Of a stretch of 61,905 nt of DNA, positions 1 to 10,016 are shown one piece after another. Source of the DNA: Vibrio sonorensis (GTDB lineage: Bacteria > Pseudomonadota > Gammaproteobacteria > Enterobacterales > Vibrionaceae); assembly GCF_001854765.1 (NCBI RefSeq), contig NZ_LJJE01000119.1, positions 1 to 61,905 of the forward strand, in the 5' to 3' direction. The translations under genes were made by a program, and so were the position numbers. The notes under the pieces were generated by a model. That model did not search any database. It was not told the DNA's origin and saw nothing but the letters and a program-made list of their open reading frames with translations. The stretch's first letter is position 1. The number at the start of each line of letters is the position of its first letter.

Positions 1-43
1 AGATTTACTCATCATTCCCTTAGGCGAAAAACTCGTCTCGCAT

Positions 44-619
44 CTACTCATTGTTTTTGTTGAATGTGTTGTTGATAGAACGCTGCAATCCTTTTAACGC
101 TTCATCATGCAGACCCGACAGTTTAGCCATTTCTTCTGATCGCATGCTTGCGATCGCACCACTTGCCAGTTTATCGAGGCTGCTAGGTAGCGAATAGACA
201 AAATCTTTTCTGTTCGTGTGTATTGTCAGCTCATCAACACCGCGTAAATAGATTTCTTCTGCTTTTGTATCTATAGCAAGCTCTTTGGTCTGTCCTCTTG
301 TGACTTCAATTGATTGTTCTAACCGTATACTCTGTCGGTGATTAGTGATTTTTGAGTGATAGGAAACGCTAGAGACTAATAACGGCATATGGCCCACATT
401 TTCCATCAAGATAATAAACTCTGTTCCTGTTACTCGATAATCAAACCGCAACTTACCTTTTTTGAAGTTAGCAGTGCGCCTATAAACAAAAACTGCTACT
501 AGTAAGCTTAGTGTTCCGACCAGTAAACCCAAAACTGCTACGAAAAGGCTGAGGTCTTCAGTTAGAGTGGCCAATAGACTATCGATAGCTGCCCCCCAAT
601 TAGAAAGAGTTTCTTCCAT
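44..619 (-). CDS. Hypothetical membrane-anchored protein
   Basis: 191 residues. One strongly hydrophobic stretch at about residues 22-46 is followed by basic residues (YRR), then a soluble domain of about 140 residues with a beta-rich look and a charged C-terminus. This suggests a single N-terminal membrane anchor with the soluble part in the cytoplasm, by the positive-inside rule. I do not recognise the family. It stands alone, with no obvious operon partner in the window. Confidence 0.6.
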   Translation of the reverse strand: MEETLSNWGAAIDSLLATLTEDLSLFVAVLGLLVGTLSLLVAVFVYRRTANFKKGKLRFDYRVTGTEFIILMENVGHMPLLVSSVSYHSKITNHRQSIRLEQSIEVTRGQTKELAIDTKAEEIYLRGVDELTIHTNRKDFVYSLPSSLDKLASGAIASMRSEEMAKLSGLHDEALKGLQRSINNTFNKNNE

Positions 620-755
620 TATTTATTCCTTTAAAACAAACAGACACGACAGTGGCTTTAGATGATTATATGCTTACAAAACCATTGATTCATAACGAAT
701 ACTACCAATATAAGGTGTCAAGATAAACTCGTGTTATGTTGAAAGCTAACCTACT

Positions 756-1070
756 TTATAAGGCGATGGCTTTTATTGCGTCTTCGATAGAAGAAAATTG
801 AATTTTAGTAAGGCAAACCTCAGCTTTTGCAAACTCGTGCTCTTGAATTAACTCGGTCACTGATTGCAAAGATAAGTGATTACCCCTAGTTTCAAACCAA
901 AAACCTTGAGAGCTAGAATGAACAACAAAACATTCACCATCGCAGTCAATAAGATAATCCTCTTCACCCCAAATTAGACCATCAAGCTCAGCGGCTAAAC
1001 TTGCTTGAGTGTTTATATAGATGAGTTCCGGATCACCGTGTAGTTTAAGCATACAGGGCCATTTGATCAT
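756..1070 (-). CDS. Small conserved hypothetical protein (possibly DUF4144)
   Basis: 104 residues, soluble, with no signal peptide or membrane segment. The acidic, tryptophan-containing middle (LIWGEEDYLIDCDGECFVV) and overall size remind me of the DUF4144 family of vibrios, but this is from memory and uncertain. It is monocistronic. No function can be stated. Confidence 0.55.
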   Translation of the reverse strand: MIKWPCMLKLHGDPELIYINTQASLAAELDGLIWGEEDYLIDCDGECFVVHSSSQGFWFETRGNHLSLQSVTELIQEHEFAKAEVCLTKIQFSSIEDAIKAIAL

Positions 1071-1135
1071 TGCTAACCTCGGTGTTATTAATCGGAAAAC
1101 GGAGCTTCATGCTAGCATTGCTCTAGGAAAATAGG

Positions 1136-1157
1136 AAAGCCTCCGTGCGGAGGCTTT
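1136..1157 (-). terminator. Hairpin downstream of the glycerate gene cluster
   Basis: Perfect 9-bp stem AAAGCCTCC/GGAGGCTTT around a 4-nt loop, 68 nt past the glycerate kinase stop codon. It lacks a strong U tract, so it may be a weak terminator or an mRNA 3' stabiliser. Confidence 0.45.
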
Positions 1158-1224
1158 AAGAGTAGAAAAGAAACCCGATACTAAACCGAGTTTGGAGCAC
1201 TTAATCTGGCTCGAACCAATAAAG

Positions 1225-2357
1225 TTATCGGCTGAGTTGCACAACTCTAGCGACATTTTCAGCCAGATCGGCAAGATTAAAATCTGACTCCTGCATGGCT
1301 TCTTCCAATGTCATTGCCCTCGGAACCGCTGCAAACACCGCATCAATACCAATGTCATACACCGATTGGTAATCTTGGCCTGTACAACCTGCAAGAGCGA
1401 TAACTGGTAATCCAAACTGCTTGGCAACCTGAGCCACACCCATAGGGGTTTTGCCGTGAGCAGTTTGAAAATCAATACGCCCTTCTCCAGTGAAAACGAT
1501 ATCCGCGTCTTTTACACTTTCGCGCAGGTTCACCGTATCGAGCACTATTTCAATACCTGGCTTTAGCTGGGCACTGGTATAGCCGAGCAGTGCTGCGCCC
1601 ATACCACCAGCCGCCCCCGAACCTGCCAAATGAACCACGTCAACACCAGTGGTTGCCTGAGTCAGTTCACCAAACTTGGCAAGGGCACGGTCCAGTAACT
1701 TCACGTCTTCCGCTGTTGCACCTTTTTGCGGACCAAAAACAACCGATGAGCCAAGCTCGCCACAAAGTGGGTTGTTCACATCGCTCGCTACCAATATTTC
1801 GCAAGACTTCAAACGCTTGTCTAAGCCGCTAATATCAATATGCGCAAGATGCTCTAATCCACCGCCATTTAGTGGTATAGGTTCACCATTTTGGTCTAAA
1901 AAACGTGCCCCTAGAGCCGCTAACATACCTACGCCAGCATCGTTAGTGGCACTACCACCTAAACCAATAATTAGACGTTCTATACCTTGATCAAGAGCGT
2001 GTCGGATCAGTTCTCCGGTGCCAACACTTGAGGTCAACTTAGGATCCCTTTGTGACGCGGGTACATGGTGTAAACCACTGGCCGCAGCCATTTCGATTAC
2101 CGCAGTGTGGTTATCTCCCAAAATGCCATAGAACCTTCGACATACTTAAACAGTGGGCCTTTAACCGACACGTCTACTATGCGTCCACCCGTTGCATCGA
2201 CCAGTGATTGAACGGTACCTTCACCGCCATCGGCAACGGGGACAGAGACAAACTCAGCCTCTTTCCACACTCGGCTTAAGCCGGCTTGGACAGCATCACA
2301 AACCTGTTTTGCCGTTAAGCTTTCTTTAAATGAATCTGGGGCGATAACCACTTTCAT
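1225..2357 (-). pseudogene. glxK: Glycerate kinase, broken by one missing base (probably intact in the organism)
   Basis: ATP-dependent glycerate kinase (GlxK/GarK family) phosphorylates D-glycerate and feeds it into lower glycolysis. The N-terminal part (from 2357) has the family start MKVVIAPDSFKESLTA and the ADGGEGT motif. The C-terminal part (from about 2130) resumes with GDNHTAVIEMAAASGL and carries GLGGSATNDAGVGM and FTGEGRIDFQT. The reading frame is lost at about 2131-2133. Adding one T (ggttctat to ggtttctat) restores a continuous protein of about 377 residues, the usual family size. It is the last gene of the permease-kinase unit, 34 nt after the permease, and is probably controlled by the adjacent CdaR. 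Confidence 0.9.
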
Positions 2358-2391
2358 ACCACGTTCCTTTTATATCATTCTTATCGATGGG

Positions 2392-3744
2392 TTACAGAAG
2401 AACCAGACTTAATAGATAAACCAGTGTCATGGCTGTCACGCCTTGAACTAGTGTCGCCATTGTCTGCGCTCGGTATGCCAAGCCAACCTTCATACGGCTG
2501 AACTGTGAAACTACCCAGAAGAAACTGTCATTTGCGTGAGAAACTGTCATCGCACCCGCACCGATAGCCATTACAGTTAACACTCTGCCCATTTCTGAAT
2601 CAAGACCTAACTGGTCTAGCATAGGAGCAACAAGCGCCGACGTTGTTACTAGCGCCACCGTTGAAGAACCTTGTGCCGACTTTAAAGCAGCCGCAACGAT
2701 AAATGGCATAAAGATACCTACACCAAGAGCGGACAAAGTCATACCTAAATATTCGCCAAGAGGTGTCGCTTTTAATACTGCGCCAAACGCACCACCAGCA
2801 CCAGTGATAAGTAGTATAGGAGCAGCAGCGGTAATACCTTGGCTAATGCGCTCGCCAAACTCTTCAATCTTGTTGCTGCTCTTTAACAGGCGAACCGATA
2901 GGAATAAGCCGATAACTAGTGCAGTCAGTGGCTGACCAAGGAAAGTAAGAATATCAAACAATACACCTTCACCTAGCGGTAAGCTTGGGAACTTGGCGAT
3001 AGAACCAAAACAGATCAGCAAAATAGGAACAAAGATAGGTGCAAACGCCTGACCTGCTGTTGGTAGTTCGCCGTAAGAAGCTTTTAGCGCCTTCCAATCT
3101 TGTTTCACTTCATCGGCGTGCTCTTCACCGTCCGGTTCAACATCAGAAAAGCGGTTAGCCCACAGCATACCCGCAATGGCTGCCACGGCAGCGATAAATA
3201 CACCAACGCCAATAACTAAGCCAAGGTTTGATTCTAGACCAAGGTTACCCGCAGCGGCGATTGGGCCCGGTGTAGGGGGAACAAAGGTGTGAGTTGCGTA
3301 CAAGCCCGTTGCTAGCGCAACACTCATTGCAACACTTGAGGTTTTTAACCGTTTTGCTAGAGACTCTTTAAGAGAGTTCAAGATAACAAAACCAGAATCA
3401 CAGAAAACCGGCACAGAAACGATGTAACCGATAATACTCATAGTTAACGTTGGGAAGCGATCACCGAGTAACTTGATGACCGTATCGGCCATAGTGATGG
3501 CTGCACCACTTTTCTCTAAGATCACACCAATAATGGTACCCAGCACAATAACAAGGCCGATATAACCTAAAATGCCACCGAATCCAGAGGCAATAGTTTT
3601 CGCTATACTATCTGCGGGTAATCCGTAGGCAAATGCAGCCAAAAAGGCCGCCATAATAAGTGCCAAAAAGGGGTGTAGTTTAAATTTGGTAGTGGCGAGC
3701 ACAATAAATGCTATCACCGCCAAAAGTATCAGGATTAGACTCAT
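2392..3744 (-). CDS. GntP-family permease, probably glycerate/sugar-acid uptake
   Basis: 450 residues, highly hydrophobic with about 12 or more membrane spans. It has GntP-family hallmarks: ATTKFKLHPFLALIMAA near the N-terminus, VPVFCDSGFVIL at about 130, and HANDSFFWVVSQF near the C-terminus. GntP transporters are proton symporters for gluconate and related acids. Position between glycerate kinase and the CdaR activator points to glycerate as substrate (inference). An upstream ATG at 3846 is open, but 3744 is preferred because GGAG lies 6 nt before it and the protein then begins at the usual family start. Confidence 0.88.
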   Translation of the reverse strand: MSLILILLAVIAFIVLATTKFKLHPFLALIMAAFLAAFAYGLPADSIAKTIASGFGGILGYIGLVIVLGTIIGVILEKSGAAITMADTVIKLLGDRFPTLTMSIIGYIVSVPVFCDSGFVILNSLKESLAKRLKTSSVAMSVALATGLYATHTFVPPTPGPIAAAGNLGLESNLGLVIGVGVFIAAVAAIAGMLWANRFSDVEPDGEEHADEVKQDWKALKASYGELPTAGQAFAPIFVPILLICFGSIAKFPSLPLGEGVLFDILTFLGQPLTALVIGLFLSVRLLKSSNKIEEFGERISQGITAAAPILLITGAGGAFGAVLKATPLGEYLGMTLSALGVGIFMPFIVAAALKSAQGSSTVALVTTSALVAPMLDQLGLDSEMGRVLTVMAIGAGAMTVSHANDSFFWVVSQFSRMKVGLAYRAQTMATLVQGVTAMTLVYLLSLVLL

Positions 3745-3872
3745 AAAAACTCCATTTATTAGTTGTCTGTTTTTGTTAATCAGACTTAGTAGGGTCGAGC
3801 CTATTATCTCTTTCGACTTTGTAATTTCCTTTGGGCAAGGTGACAAATTTCTCTAGCATTTGGTTTACACTT

Positions 3873-3888
3873 TTGTGCAAACGCACAA
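3873..3888. promoter_or_regulatory. Dyad TTGTGC-N4-GCACAA, candidate CdaR site
   Basis: A perfect 6-4-6 palindrome lies 3 nt beyond the cdaR stop and about 130 nt upstream of the permease ATG. There is no U tract on either side, so it is unlikely to be a terminator. Its place in the permease promoter region makes it a candidate binding site for the adjacent CdaR activator or another regulator (inference). Confidence 0.4.
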
Positions 3889-3890
3889 TT

Positions 3891-5030
3891 CTAACGGACT
3901 TTTGAGATCTGACGCGCAATATAGAGTTCTGTGAGCCCTACAAAGTCTGACGTTGATATTCCCGTAATCTCTGAAATCTTATCCAGTCGATATCTAAGGG
4001 TATTTCTATGCACAAACAACAACTTAGAACACTCCGACACCGAACCGTTCGCCTTGAACAGCGCATCGAGAGTCTTAACGAGCTGCCCCGACTTATCTTT
4101 CCTCTCCAACTTATCCATCGCATTCATTAATTGTTCACCCTGCCAAAAATCAGCAAGAGGTGACAAAAGTACCGGAAGGCGTAACTCCTCAAACAAATGC
4201 TTGTTTCGCTTAGGTTGATGAGCACGCCCTGTTTGCAGCACTTGTTTTGCACTTTGATAAGAACGATGGATTTGCCAAGGAGACTCAAACAACTGCCCCA
4301 AAGCAATGTCAAAGCCATCGATTTGGTTCTCACCTAATCGGGCTAGAAGCTTGTCGATGCGCTGGCTCTCGATTTGACTGTCCCACTGCGCGACACTCTG
4401 ACACGGCTTAAGCACAACTATTTCATTCATCGAGATAATGGCAACCAAGTTATCTCGTTGCGGGTATTCCAACAGATCGACCAGCTTGCGAATACTCTGC
4501 AAACTCTTAGGGGTTTCTTGATCTCTAAACTGAATGACGACTGCCACTCGTGGCTGCATAATATCGATAGACAACTTGCCAGCCCAGCTTTCCAACTCTT
4601 GGACCGATAGTTCATTGTTTACCCAAGCGGTAATAAATTCCTCTCGGTGTCTCCTATCCCACTGTAGTTTCTCGACCAAATCTGCTTGATCGATGATCAT
4701 TTCAGCGGTCATTTTTACAAGGTTGGCAAACTCGCGAATATCGTTAGGCTCCCCTGTTATCCCCAATATGCCTACCACCTGTTCATTACTTTGCAACAGC
4801 ATATTGATACCCGGTTTAACACCTTTAAGGGAACGGCAACTCTCTTCGGTTAGCTCTATCGAGTCTCCGTGTTTGAGAGCCAAAATAGCGCCGTCGTGCA
4901 CTTGCCCTAAACGTTGGCTTTCACCACTGCCGATAATAATACCCGCATGGTTCATCACGTTGATGTTGTACCCTATGATCGACATGGTACGATCGACTAT
5001 CTGCTGTGCCAGTTGGTGATCTAATATCAC
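3891..5030 (-). CDS. cdaR: Sugar-diacid/glycerate utilisation activator CdaR (SdaR)
   Basis: 379 residues, close to the E. coli CdaR length. The N-terminal sugar-diacid-recognition domain (about 1-135) contains NVMNHAGIIIGSG and the inner GIxGEPNDIREFANLVKMTA segment. The C-terminal PucR-type helix-turn-helix (about 325-375) contains VHRNTLRYRLDKISEITG. CdaR activates genes for glucarate, galactarate and glycerate use in E. coli. Here it sits directly upstream of, and in the same direction as, the permease and kinase genes, so it probably senses glycerate or a related acid and activates them. Confidence 0.88.
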   Translation of the reverse strand: MILDHQLAQQIVDRTMSIIGYNINVMNHAGIIIGSGESQRLGQVHDGAILALKHGDSIELTEESCRSLKGVKPGINMLLQSNEQVVGILGITGEPNDIREFANLVKMTAEMIIDQADLVEKLQWDRRHREEFITAWVNNELSVQELESWAGKLSIDIMQPRVAVVIQFRDQETPKSLQSIRKLVDLLEYPQRDNLVAIISMNEIVVLKPCQSVAQWDSQIESQRIDKLLARLGENQIDGFDIALGQLFESPWQIHRSYQSAKQVLQTGRAHQPKRNKHLFEELRLPVLLSPLADFWQGEQLMNAMDKLERKDKSGQLVKTLDALFKANGSVSECSKLLFVHRNTLRYRLDKISEITGISTSDFVGLTELYIARQISKVR

Positions 5031-5415
5031 AGGCCTCTCTCCTCATTACGTCGAAAGACAAGCACTGAGTGTTGCCCTTTTTTCTCGGCATTTACCTTGG
5101 CTACGCCACAGGTATCTGGCTGACTAATTGACCAAATCAACAATTTAACACCTTGTTTCAAATGGCTTAGCTACAAGTATACATACCACTGATAGAAAAA
5201 CTGCTCGCCGACTAACATTGTTTAGTAGAGACCGCCTAACAACCCATTGTTCGATTAAAAAACCTTCACACAAGAACGGCTACAGGGTTCTATAATAAAG
5301 CTAAGGTTTTCAATATGTCTCAAAGTATTAACTAGGCAGTCAATCACCAATGAATTCAGGTTTTACCTCACCGCTCATCAATAGCGACAGGTAAATTGTT
5401 AAATGAGGGATCATT
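5031..5415. other. 385-nt intergenic region
   Basis: Holds the promoter regions of cdaR (minus) and the ACT-domain gene (plus). A 7-bp inverted repeat TTTACCT (5362-5368)/AGGTAAA (5389-5395) lies just before the ACT gene and could form a leader hairpin. No coding potential or clear RNA gene was recognised. Confidence 0.4.
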
Positions 5416-5817
5416 ATGGCAGGGCTTACTGAGTTATCAGAAATCATCAAATCTATGTCACCAGAGCTAATGGATGGAGAGTATGTCTTTTGTTCAGTGC
5501 AAGGAACCATCAGTCAGTATACGCACCTCAATCCTATAGCCACCTTTCGAGAATCAGAAGGTTTAACGCTTTTAGTTCGAAAACCCGCTGCAGAACACGC
5601 CCATTTGGAGTTTGAAAGCAGTTATCGTCAAATTACTCTCAATGTCCATTCTAGTTTGGACTCGGTAGGGCTCACTGCGGCGGTTGCTGGAGCATTAGCG
5701 GAAAAGGGCATCAGTGCCAACGTCATTGCAGCGTATTACCACGATCATATATTTGTGTCTTCCGACGACGCGCAAATCGCACTGGATACTCTTCACGCGC
5801 TCGCGCAGGGAAAATAG
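5416..5817 (+). CDS. ACT-domain protein (ACT_3/DUF2241-like)
   Basis: 133 residues made of two ACT-like halves. The second half contains SSLDSVGLTAAVAGALAEKG followed by an HDHIFV strand, typical of small stand-alone ACT_3 proteins. ACT domains usually bind amino acids or similar small ligands. No catalytic domain is attached and the gene is monocistronic, so the ligand cannot be given. Confidence 0.8.
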   Translation: MAGLTELSEIIKSMSPELMDGEYVFCSVQGTISQYTHLNPIATFRESEGLTLLVRKPAAEHAHLEFESSYRQITLNVHSSLDSVGLTAAVAGALAEKGISANVIAAYYHDHIFVSSDDAQIALDTLHALAQGK

Positions 5818-5892
5818 AAAGTCGACATATTTATCTATCTCGGTCGTCATGTAAAAAATTAACCACATAACAACCCAATAATAATGCAACGC

Positions 5893-5921
5893 AAACCGGG
5901 TGCTGACATAGCACCCAGTTT
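5893..5921 (+). terminator. Hairpin after the ACT-domain gene
   Basis: Stem AAACcGGGTGCT/AGCACCCaGTTT with one mismatch and a 5-nt loop, followed shortly by CTTTT. Likely terminator of the ACT gene, about 75 nt past its stop. Confidence 0.55.
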
Positions 5922-6066
5922 GTCGACTTTTCTGATATTTGTCCGCATTAGTATCAGACTAGTGTCTATTTCTCATCTAAACCCTAGGATTAATCTTACA
6001 TAAGTCCAATGAAGCTTTACCAATAAGCCATTAAGTTAGAAATGTAAGTTAAACGCAAAGGAGCAC

Positions 6067-6414
6067 ATGATGAAAAAACTGACATTACTAATTGCATCAA
6101 CGATTTTACTTTCGACAGCCGCAACCGCTTCTACTTTCTCAACGCATTCGGAGCGAACATTCGACACGGATAAATACGCCTCTCAATCACAGGCGATGGA
6201 CGCTGCCAAAAATCTAATGACAGAATTAAGCCAAATGAACAACGCGCAACTCAAGCATCGACTCTCTATTTCAGATAACATCGACTACCCAAGTCTGAAA
6301 ATTGATAACATGGATGTCGAGCTCCACAAATTTACCAACTTTGAAGGAAAAACAAGTTACAGCGCAACCGTAGGTGTGGCTTACCAATATACTCACCACG
6401 AGAGTAATAGCTAA
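6067..6414 (+). CDS. Small secreted protein, DUF3316-like
   Basis: 115 residues with a clear Sec signal peptide (MKKLTLLIASTILLSTAATA, cleavage near residue 21), so periplasmic or exported. The mature part of about 94 residues is polar, with no cysteines. Size and layout match the vibrio family I know as DUF3316 (recalled, not computed). A good ribosome-binding site (AAAGGAG) precedes the ATG. Function unknown. Confidence 0.65.
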   Translation: MMKKLTLLIASTILLSTAATASTFSTHSERTFDTDKYASQSQAMDAAKNLMTELSQMNNAQLKHRLSISDNIDYPSLKIDNMDVELHKFTNFEGKTSYSATVGVAYQYTHHESNS

Positions 6415-6866
6415 ATAACCTAAACTGATTCTCAACCAACAGATAAGATTTAAATAGACGACGGATGCAATGGCATTCGTTGTTTTCACGTCTGTAGAAA
6501 CCACTCTTACCCACTTCGCAAAAAAAGAAAACTGCTCATCTAATTATTATTAGCGGCGTGAATACTCCACATAATTTGGTGCGAAATTTGATTCAATCCC
6601 GAGCGATTTTTCACAAAAAATTAGATGAAACACTCTAGTTAATTTATCGAACAACAAGACTATAAAATGCATTTCACCTCAACTAATCAATGTAACAACA
6701 ATCATTTTGTGCCAAAAATGAACCTTCTGTAAGCAAATTGAAACAAGGATTGTATTAAAATAATTCAAAGTATATACAAAGACTTAAAACTATTACTTTA
6801 ACAATAAAAGATAAACGTCTTACCTACGCTTTTACCCAGCTCAATAATTTCAACAATGAGGACGTT
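6415..6866. other. 452-nt AT-rich intergenic region upstream of the chemoreceptor
   Basis: Contains A-tracts and low-complexity AT stretches. No convincing gene, RNA or repeat was seen. It presumably carries the promoter and a long leader of the chemoreceptor gene, whose ribosome-binding site is GAGGA before 6867. Confidence 0.4.
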
Positions 6867-8423
6867 ATGAGAGTTAACCAGCCCGTAACACAAAAAGAAG
6901 TGACTTATCCGCCGAAGTACAACTTGCTGTCGGTGACTAAACCAAGTAGTCACATAACTTATGCTAGTAAAGAGTTTTGTGAAGTTGCTGGATATACGCT
7001 AGAAGAGCTCGTCGATCAACCACACAATATCGTTCGCCATCCCGATATGCCGTCTGCGGCATTTGAAGATATGTGGAAACACTTAAGAGAAGGGAAATCT
7101 TGGATGGGAATGGTCAAAAACCGCTGTAAGAACGGTGATCATTACTGGGTCGATGCCTTTGCAACACCAATCCAAGAAGACGGTAAAGCGACAGAATATC
7201 AATCCGTTAGGCTATGTCCTAGCCGAGAACATGTCGAAAATGCCGAAGCGCTCTACACTCAGCTTCGCGAAGGAAAAACCCCACTGAAGCTCAAGCTGCC
7301 CCGTACTCGATTATGGCAACGACAATCTGCCCTTCTCATACTTAGCGGGTTGGTTTCTGGTTTGGCCGATTTCTTTTTATCCGGCTCCGGCGTTCCACTA
7401 TTTGCACTACTGGCTATTTTTGCGACTTATTTTTCTACGCGACGCCTCGAAGCACTCTCTTCAGATGCTCGCGACGTATTTAACAATCCACTGGCTGAGT
7501 TGGTGTACAACAAAAACGTCGATGATATTTCCGAAATACAACTCGCACTTAAGATGCGACAATCCGAAATTAATGCGGTAGTCGGTCGTATTCAAGACTC
7601 GAATGAAAAAGTTGCTCACGCCGCTCAATCTTCATCGGATAACTGTGATACCACGGCGTCAAACCTTGTCAATCAAACCTCCGAAACAGAACAAGTCGCG
7701 GCAGCAGTCAATGAAATGCACTCAACGGCAAATGAAATTGCGCAAAATGCGCAAGGAGCATCTGAAGCCACAGACCACGCCAACCACGCCGCAGAGGAAG
7801 GAAAGCAATCGGTTGAAGACACGATCAACGCAATTAACATGTTGTCGGTTCAATTGAACGACGCTTATCAAATCGTTCAAGAGCTAGCGGAACACGGCAG
7901 TGCTATCAGCCAAGTGACGACGGTAATTCAAGGCGTCGCAGAGCAAACTAACCTGCTGGCACTTAATGCGGCAATCGAAGCAGCACGGGCGGGAGAACAA
8001 GGTCGTGGTTTTGCAGTTGTTGCCGACGAAGTTCGTCAATTAGCGCAACGAAGTCAAGAGTCGACTCAAGAAATTCAGACCATTATAAATTTGATTCAGA
8101 CCAGCAGCGAAAAAGCCGTTACCGCCATGGATGACGGTACTCGACTATCGGGAGTTTGTGTTGAAAGTGCAACCAAATCCGGTGAGAAGCTCGACGTCCT
8201 ACAAGGTGAAGTGACAGGTATTTCAGATAGAAACAACCAAATCGCTGCCGCAGTCGAAGAGATGGCTAGAGTAACCGAAGAGATGAACTCAAGCATACAG
8301 TCCATCAGTGAAGTGTGTGCCGCTACCAACATTCTCGCCAGTGACACTCGAGACGAATGCCAGACCTTAGTTAACAACCTCAATGCACAAGGTAAACTGG
8401 TTAGCCAGTTTAGACGCCTTTAA
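6867..8423 (+). CDS. Aer-like PAS methyl-accepting chemotaxis protein
   Basis: 518 residues. An N-terminal PAS domain (about 15-115) carries the Aer signature HNIVRHPDMPSAAF and a YWVDAF strand, as in FAD-binding energy-taxis receptors. A hydrophobic hairpin at about 150-195 anchors the protein in the inner membrane without a large periplasmic domain. The C-terminal signalling domain holds the hairpin tip EQTNLLALNAAIEAARAGEQ and GRGFAVVADEVRQLA, which contact CheA and CheW. Likely role: aerotaxis or energy taxis. It is monocistronic with its own terminator. Confidence 0.92.
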   Translation: MRVNQPVTQKEVTYPPKYNLLSVTKPSSHITYASKEFCEVAGYTLEELVDQPHNIVRHPDMPSAAFEDMWKHLREGKSWMGMVKNRCKNGDHYWVDAFATPIQEDGKATEYQSVRLCPSREHVENAEALYTQLREGKTPLKLKLPRTRLWQRQSALLILSGLVSGLADFFLSGSGVPLFALLAIFATYFSTRRLEALSSDARDVFNNPLAELVYNKNVDDISEIQLALKMRQSEINAVVGRIQDSNEKVAHAAQSSSDNCDTTASNLVNQTSETEQVAAAVNEMHSTANEIAQNAQGASEATDHANHAAEEGKQSVEDTINAINMLSVQLNDAYQIVQELAEHGSAISQVTTVIQGVAEQTNLLALNAAIEAARAGEQGRGFAVVADEVRQLAQRSQESTQEIQTIINLIQTSSEKAVTAMDDGTRLSGVCVESATKSGEKLDVLQGEVTGISDRNNQIAAAVEEMARVTEEMNSSIQSISEVCAATNILASDTRDECQTLVNNLNAQGKLVSQFRRL

Positions 8424-8461
8424 CACAAAGCTAGGTTTGAAGCGGTAACATCGCAGATAAC

Positions 8462-8493
8462 AAAAAACGTCTGGGACCTACTAGACGTTTTTT
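8462..8493 (+). terminator. Bidirectional rho-independent terminator
   Basis: Stem AAAAAACGTCT/AGACGTTTTTT with a 10-nt loop and T-tracts on both strands. It lies between the convergent chemoreceptor and L-2-hydroxyglutarate oxidase genes and can serve both. Confidence 0.85.
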
Positions 8494-8501
8494 TATCTCA
8501 G

Positions 8502-9724
8502 TTAAAGGGACGAAACCTTGAGTTTGGCCACTTTATTGCAAATATACTCGCCTATAGGGATAGCAGAGGTTGCAGCGGGAGAAGGTGCATTGCAAACATG
8601 TAGAGTTCTCGCGCTTTCAGAAAACAAAAAGTCATGAACAAGCGTGCCATCGCGCATGACCGCTTGCGCTCGTATTCCGGCCGGATAGGCTTTTAAATCC
8701 GTACTGGAGATATCCGGGCAATACTTTTGAACTCGCTTCAAATACCCTTTTTTCCACCATGAGTCGCGCAACTCCTGAATACCCGTCATCAGATGTTTAC
8801 TTGTCACTCGCCAGAAACCTGAAAAACTGAGCATTTGCAGTGAGTCTTTTATACTGAAATTAACTCTTGAGTACCCTTCCCTTTTCCAACCTTGCACCGC
8901 ATTTGGGCCGACGGTTATCGATCCGTCTACCATTCTCGTTAAATGCACCCCAAGAAATGGTAACTCGGGATCAGGGATAGGATAAATCAGGTGAGAAACG
9001 TAGTCGTGAAAACGTTCATCGAGGCGATAATACTCACCGCGGTATGGCACTATTTGGAAATCGGTCGGGATCTTAAGCATCTTGGTCATGCGATCTGCCA
9101 TTAGACCACAGCAAGTGATCACAAAATCACAGTTAAGCTGCATGGTTTGTCCGTCACTAACGCAAGTGAGTTGTACCTCTTCGGCGTGCTCTTCCATTGC
9201 GGTTACCCTTGTACGCAGGCTAATTTGACCACCATGACTAACAAACTCTTCCACCATTTTTAACGTCACTTTGCGATAGTCAACAATAGAGGTGGACTTA
9301 ACATAGATCGCCCCAAGCCCAGTCACGTTAGGCTCGCGTTCCTTTAACTGTTCTTGAGTGAGAAGCTCGACTTCAATCTCATTATCTAGGCAGCGTTCGT
9401 ATAAGTTCTCCATACGAGCCATTTCATCTAAGGAGGTTGCCACCAACAACTTGCCACAGTTTTCTACTTCAATACCGTGTTGCTCACAAAAGGTGACCGT
9501 TTGCTCGGCACCTCGTTTGCAGAAATCAGCTTTTAAACTGCCCGGCTGATAATATACACCCGCGTGAATCACACCGCTGTTGTGCCAGTTTGGTGATTGG
9601 CGAACTCGGCCTCTTTTTCAATAAGCAGGATCTGTTTGTCTGGATGGCGTTGCATTAGCTGCCATGCAGTGGATGCACCAACAATTCCACCACCAATGAT
9701 CACAAAGTCATAATTGGCTTTCAT
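8502..9724 (-). pseudogene. lhgO: L-2-hydroxyglutarate oxidase, broken by one missing base (probably intact)
   Basis: FAD-dependent oxidase of L-2-hydroxyglutarate to 2-oxoglutarate (LhgO/YgaF, DAO fold). The start at 9724 gives a dinucleotide-binding motif, VIIGGGIVGASTAWQL. After ANHQTG the frame is lost at about 9584-9586. Adding one C (ggcaca to ggccaca) restores the family sequence HQTGHNSGVIHAGVYY and a continuous protein of about 407 residues, normal for the family. The C-terminal part includes the conserved CCGLMADR and SPAATSAIPIGEYI segments. Confidence 0.9.
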
Positions 9725-9983
9725 ACCGCTCCTTTCCCTGAGTAACGTCCCTGTTATCGATAGGATTGTAACCTAATCATTACATTAATTTTGCGTGCTT
9801 CACCACAGGGAAAACAGACCAGCAAACGGTATATTAAGTGCAATTTGCAGCAAAGATTTCAACCGCCCTGTTTTAAGATCTGCCGTTAATACTGAGATCA
9901 CTATCAATTTTAAGACCATTGTGCTTTACCATTGCTAATACCTATTCAATTTCGTATCGATATCCTCCGAAAACCAATAAAAA

Positions 9984-10008
9984 AACGGTAGGCCAACCAC
10001 CTACCGTT
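9984..10008 (-). terminator. Terminator of the Idr-like operon
   Basis: Perfect 9-bp stem AACGGTAGG/CCTACCGTT with a 7-nt loop, followed on the minus strand by a run of Ts, 9 nt past the stop of the molybdopterin subunit gene. The rest of the 292-nt interval 9725-10016 shows no other structure. Confidence 0.9.
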
Positions 10009-10016
10009 TCGGGAAA

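Noticed and set aside
3931..5019. Several plus-strand open frames opposite cdaR, and similar antisense frames over many genes
   Set aside because: They overlap well-supported genes, have no ribosome-binding sites and no recognisable protein features; treated as shadow frames.
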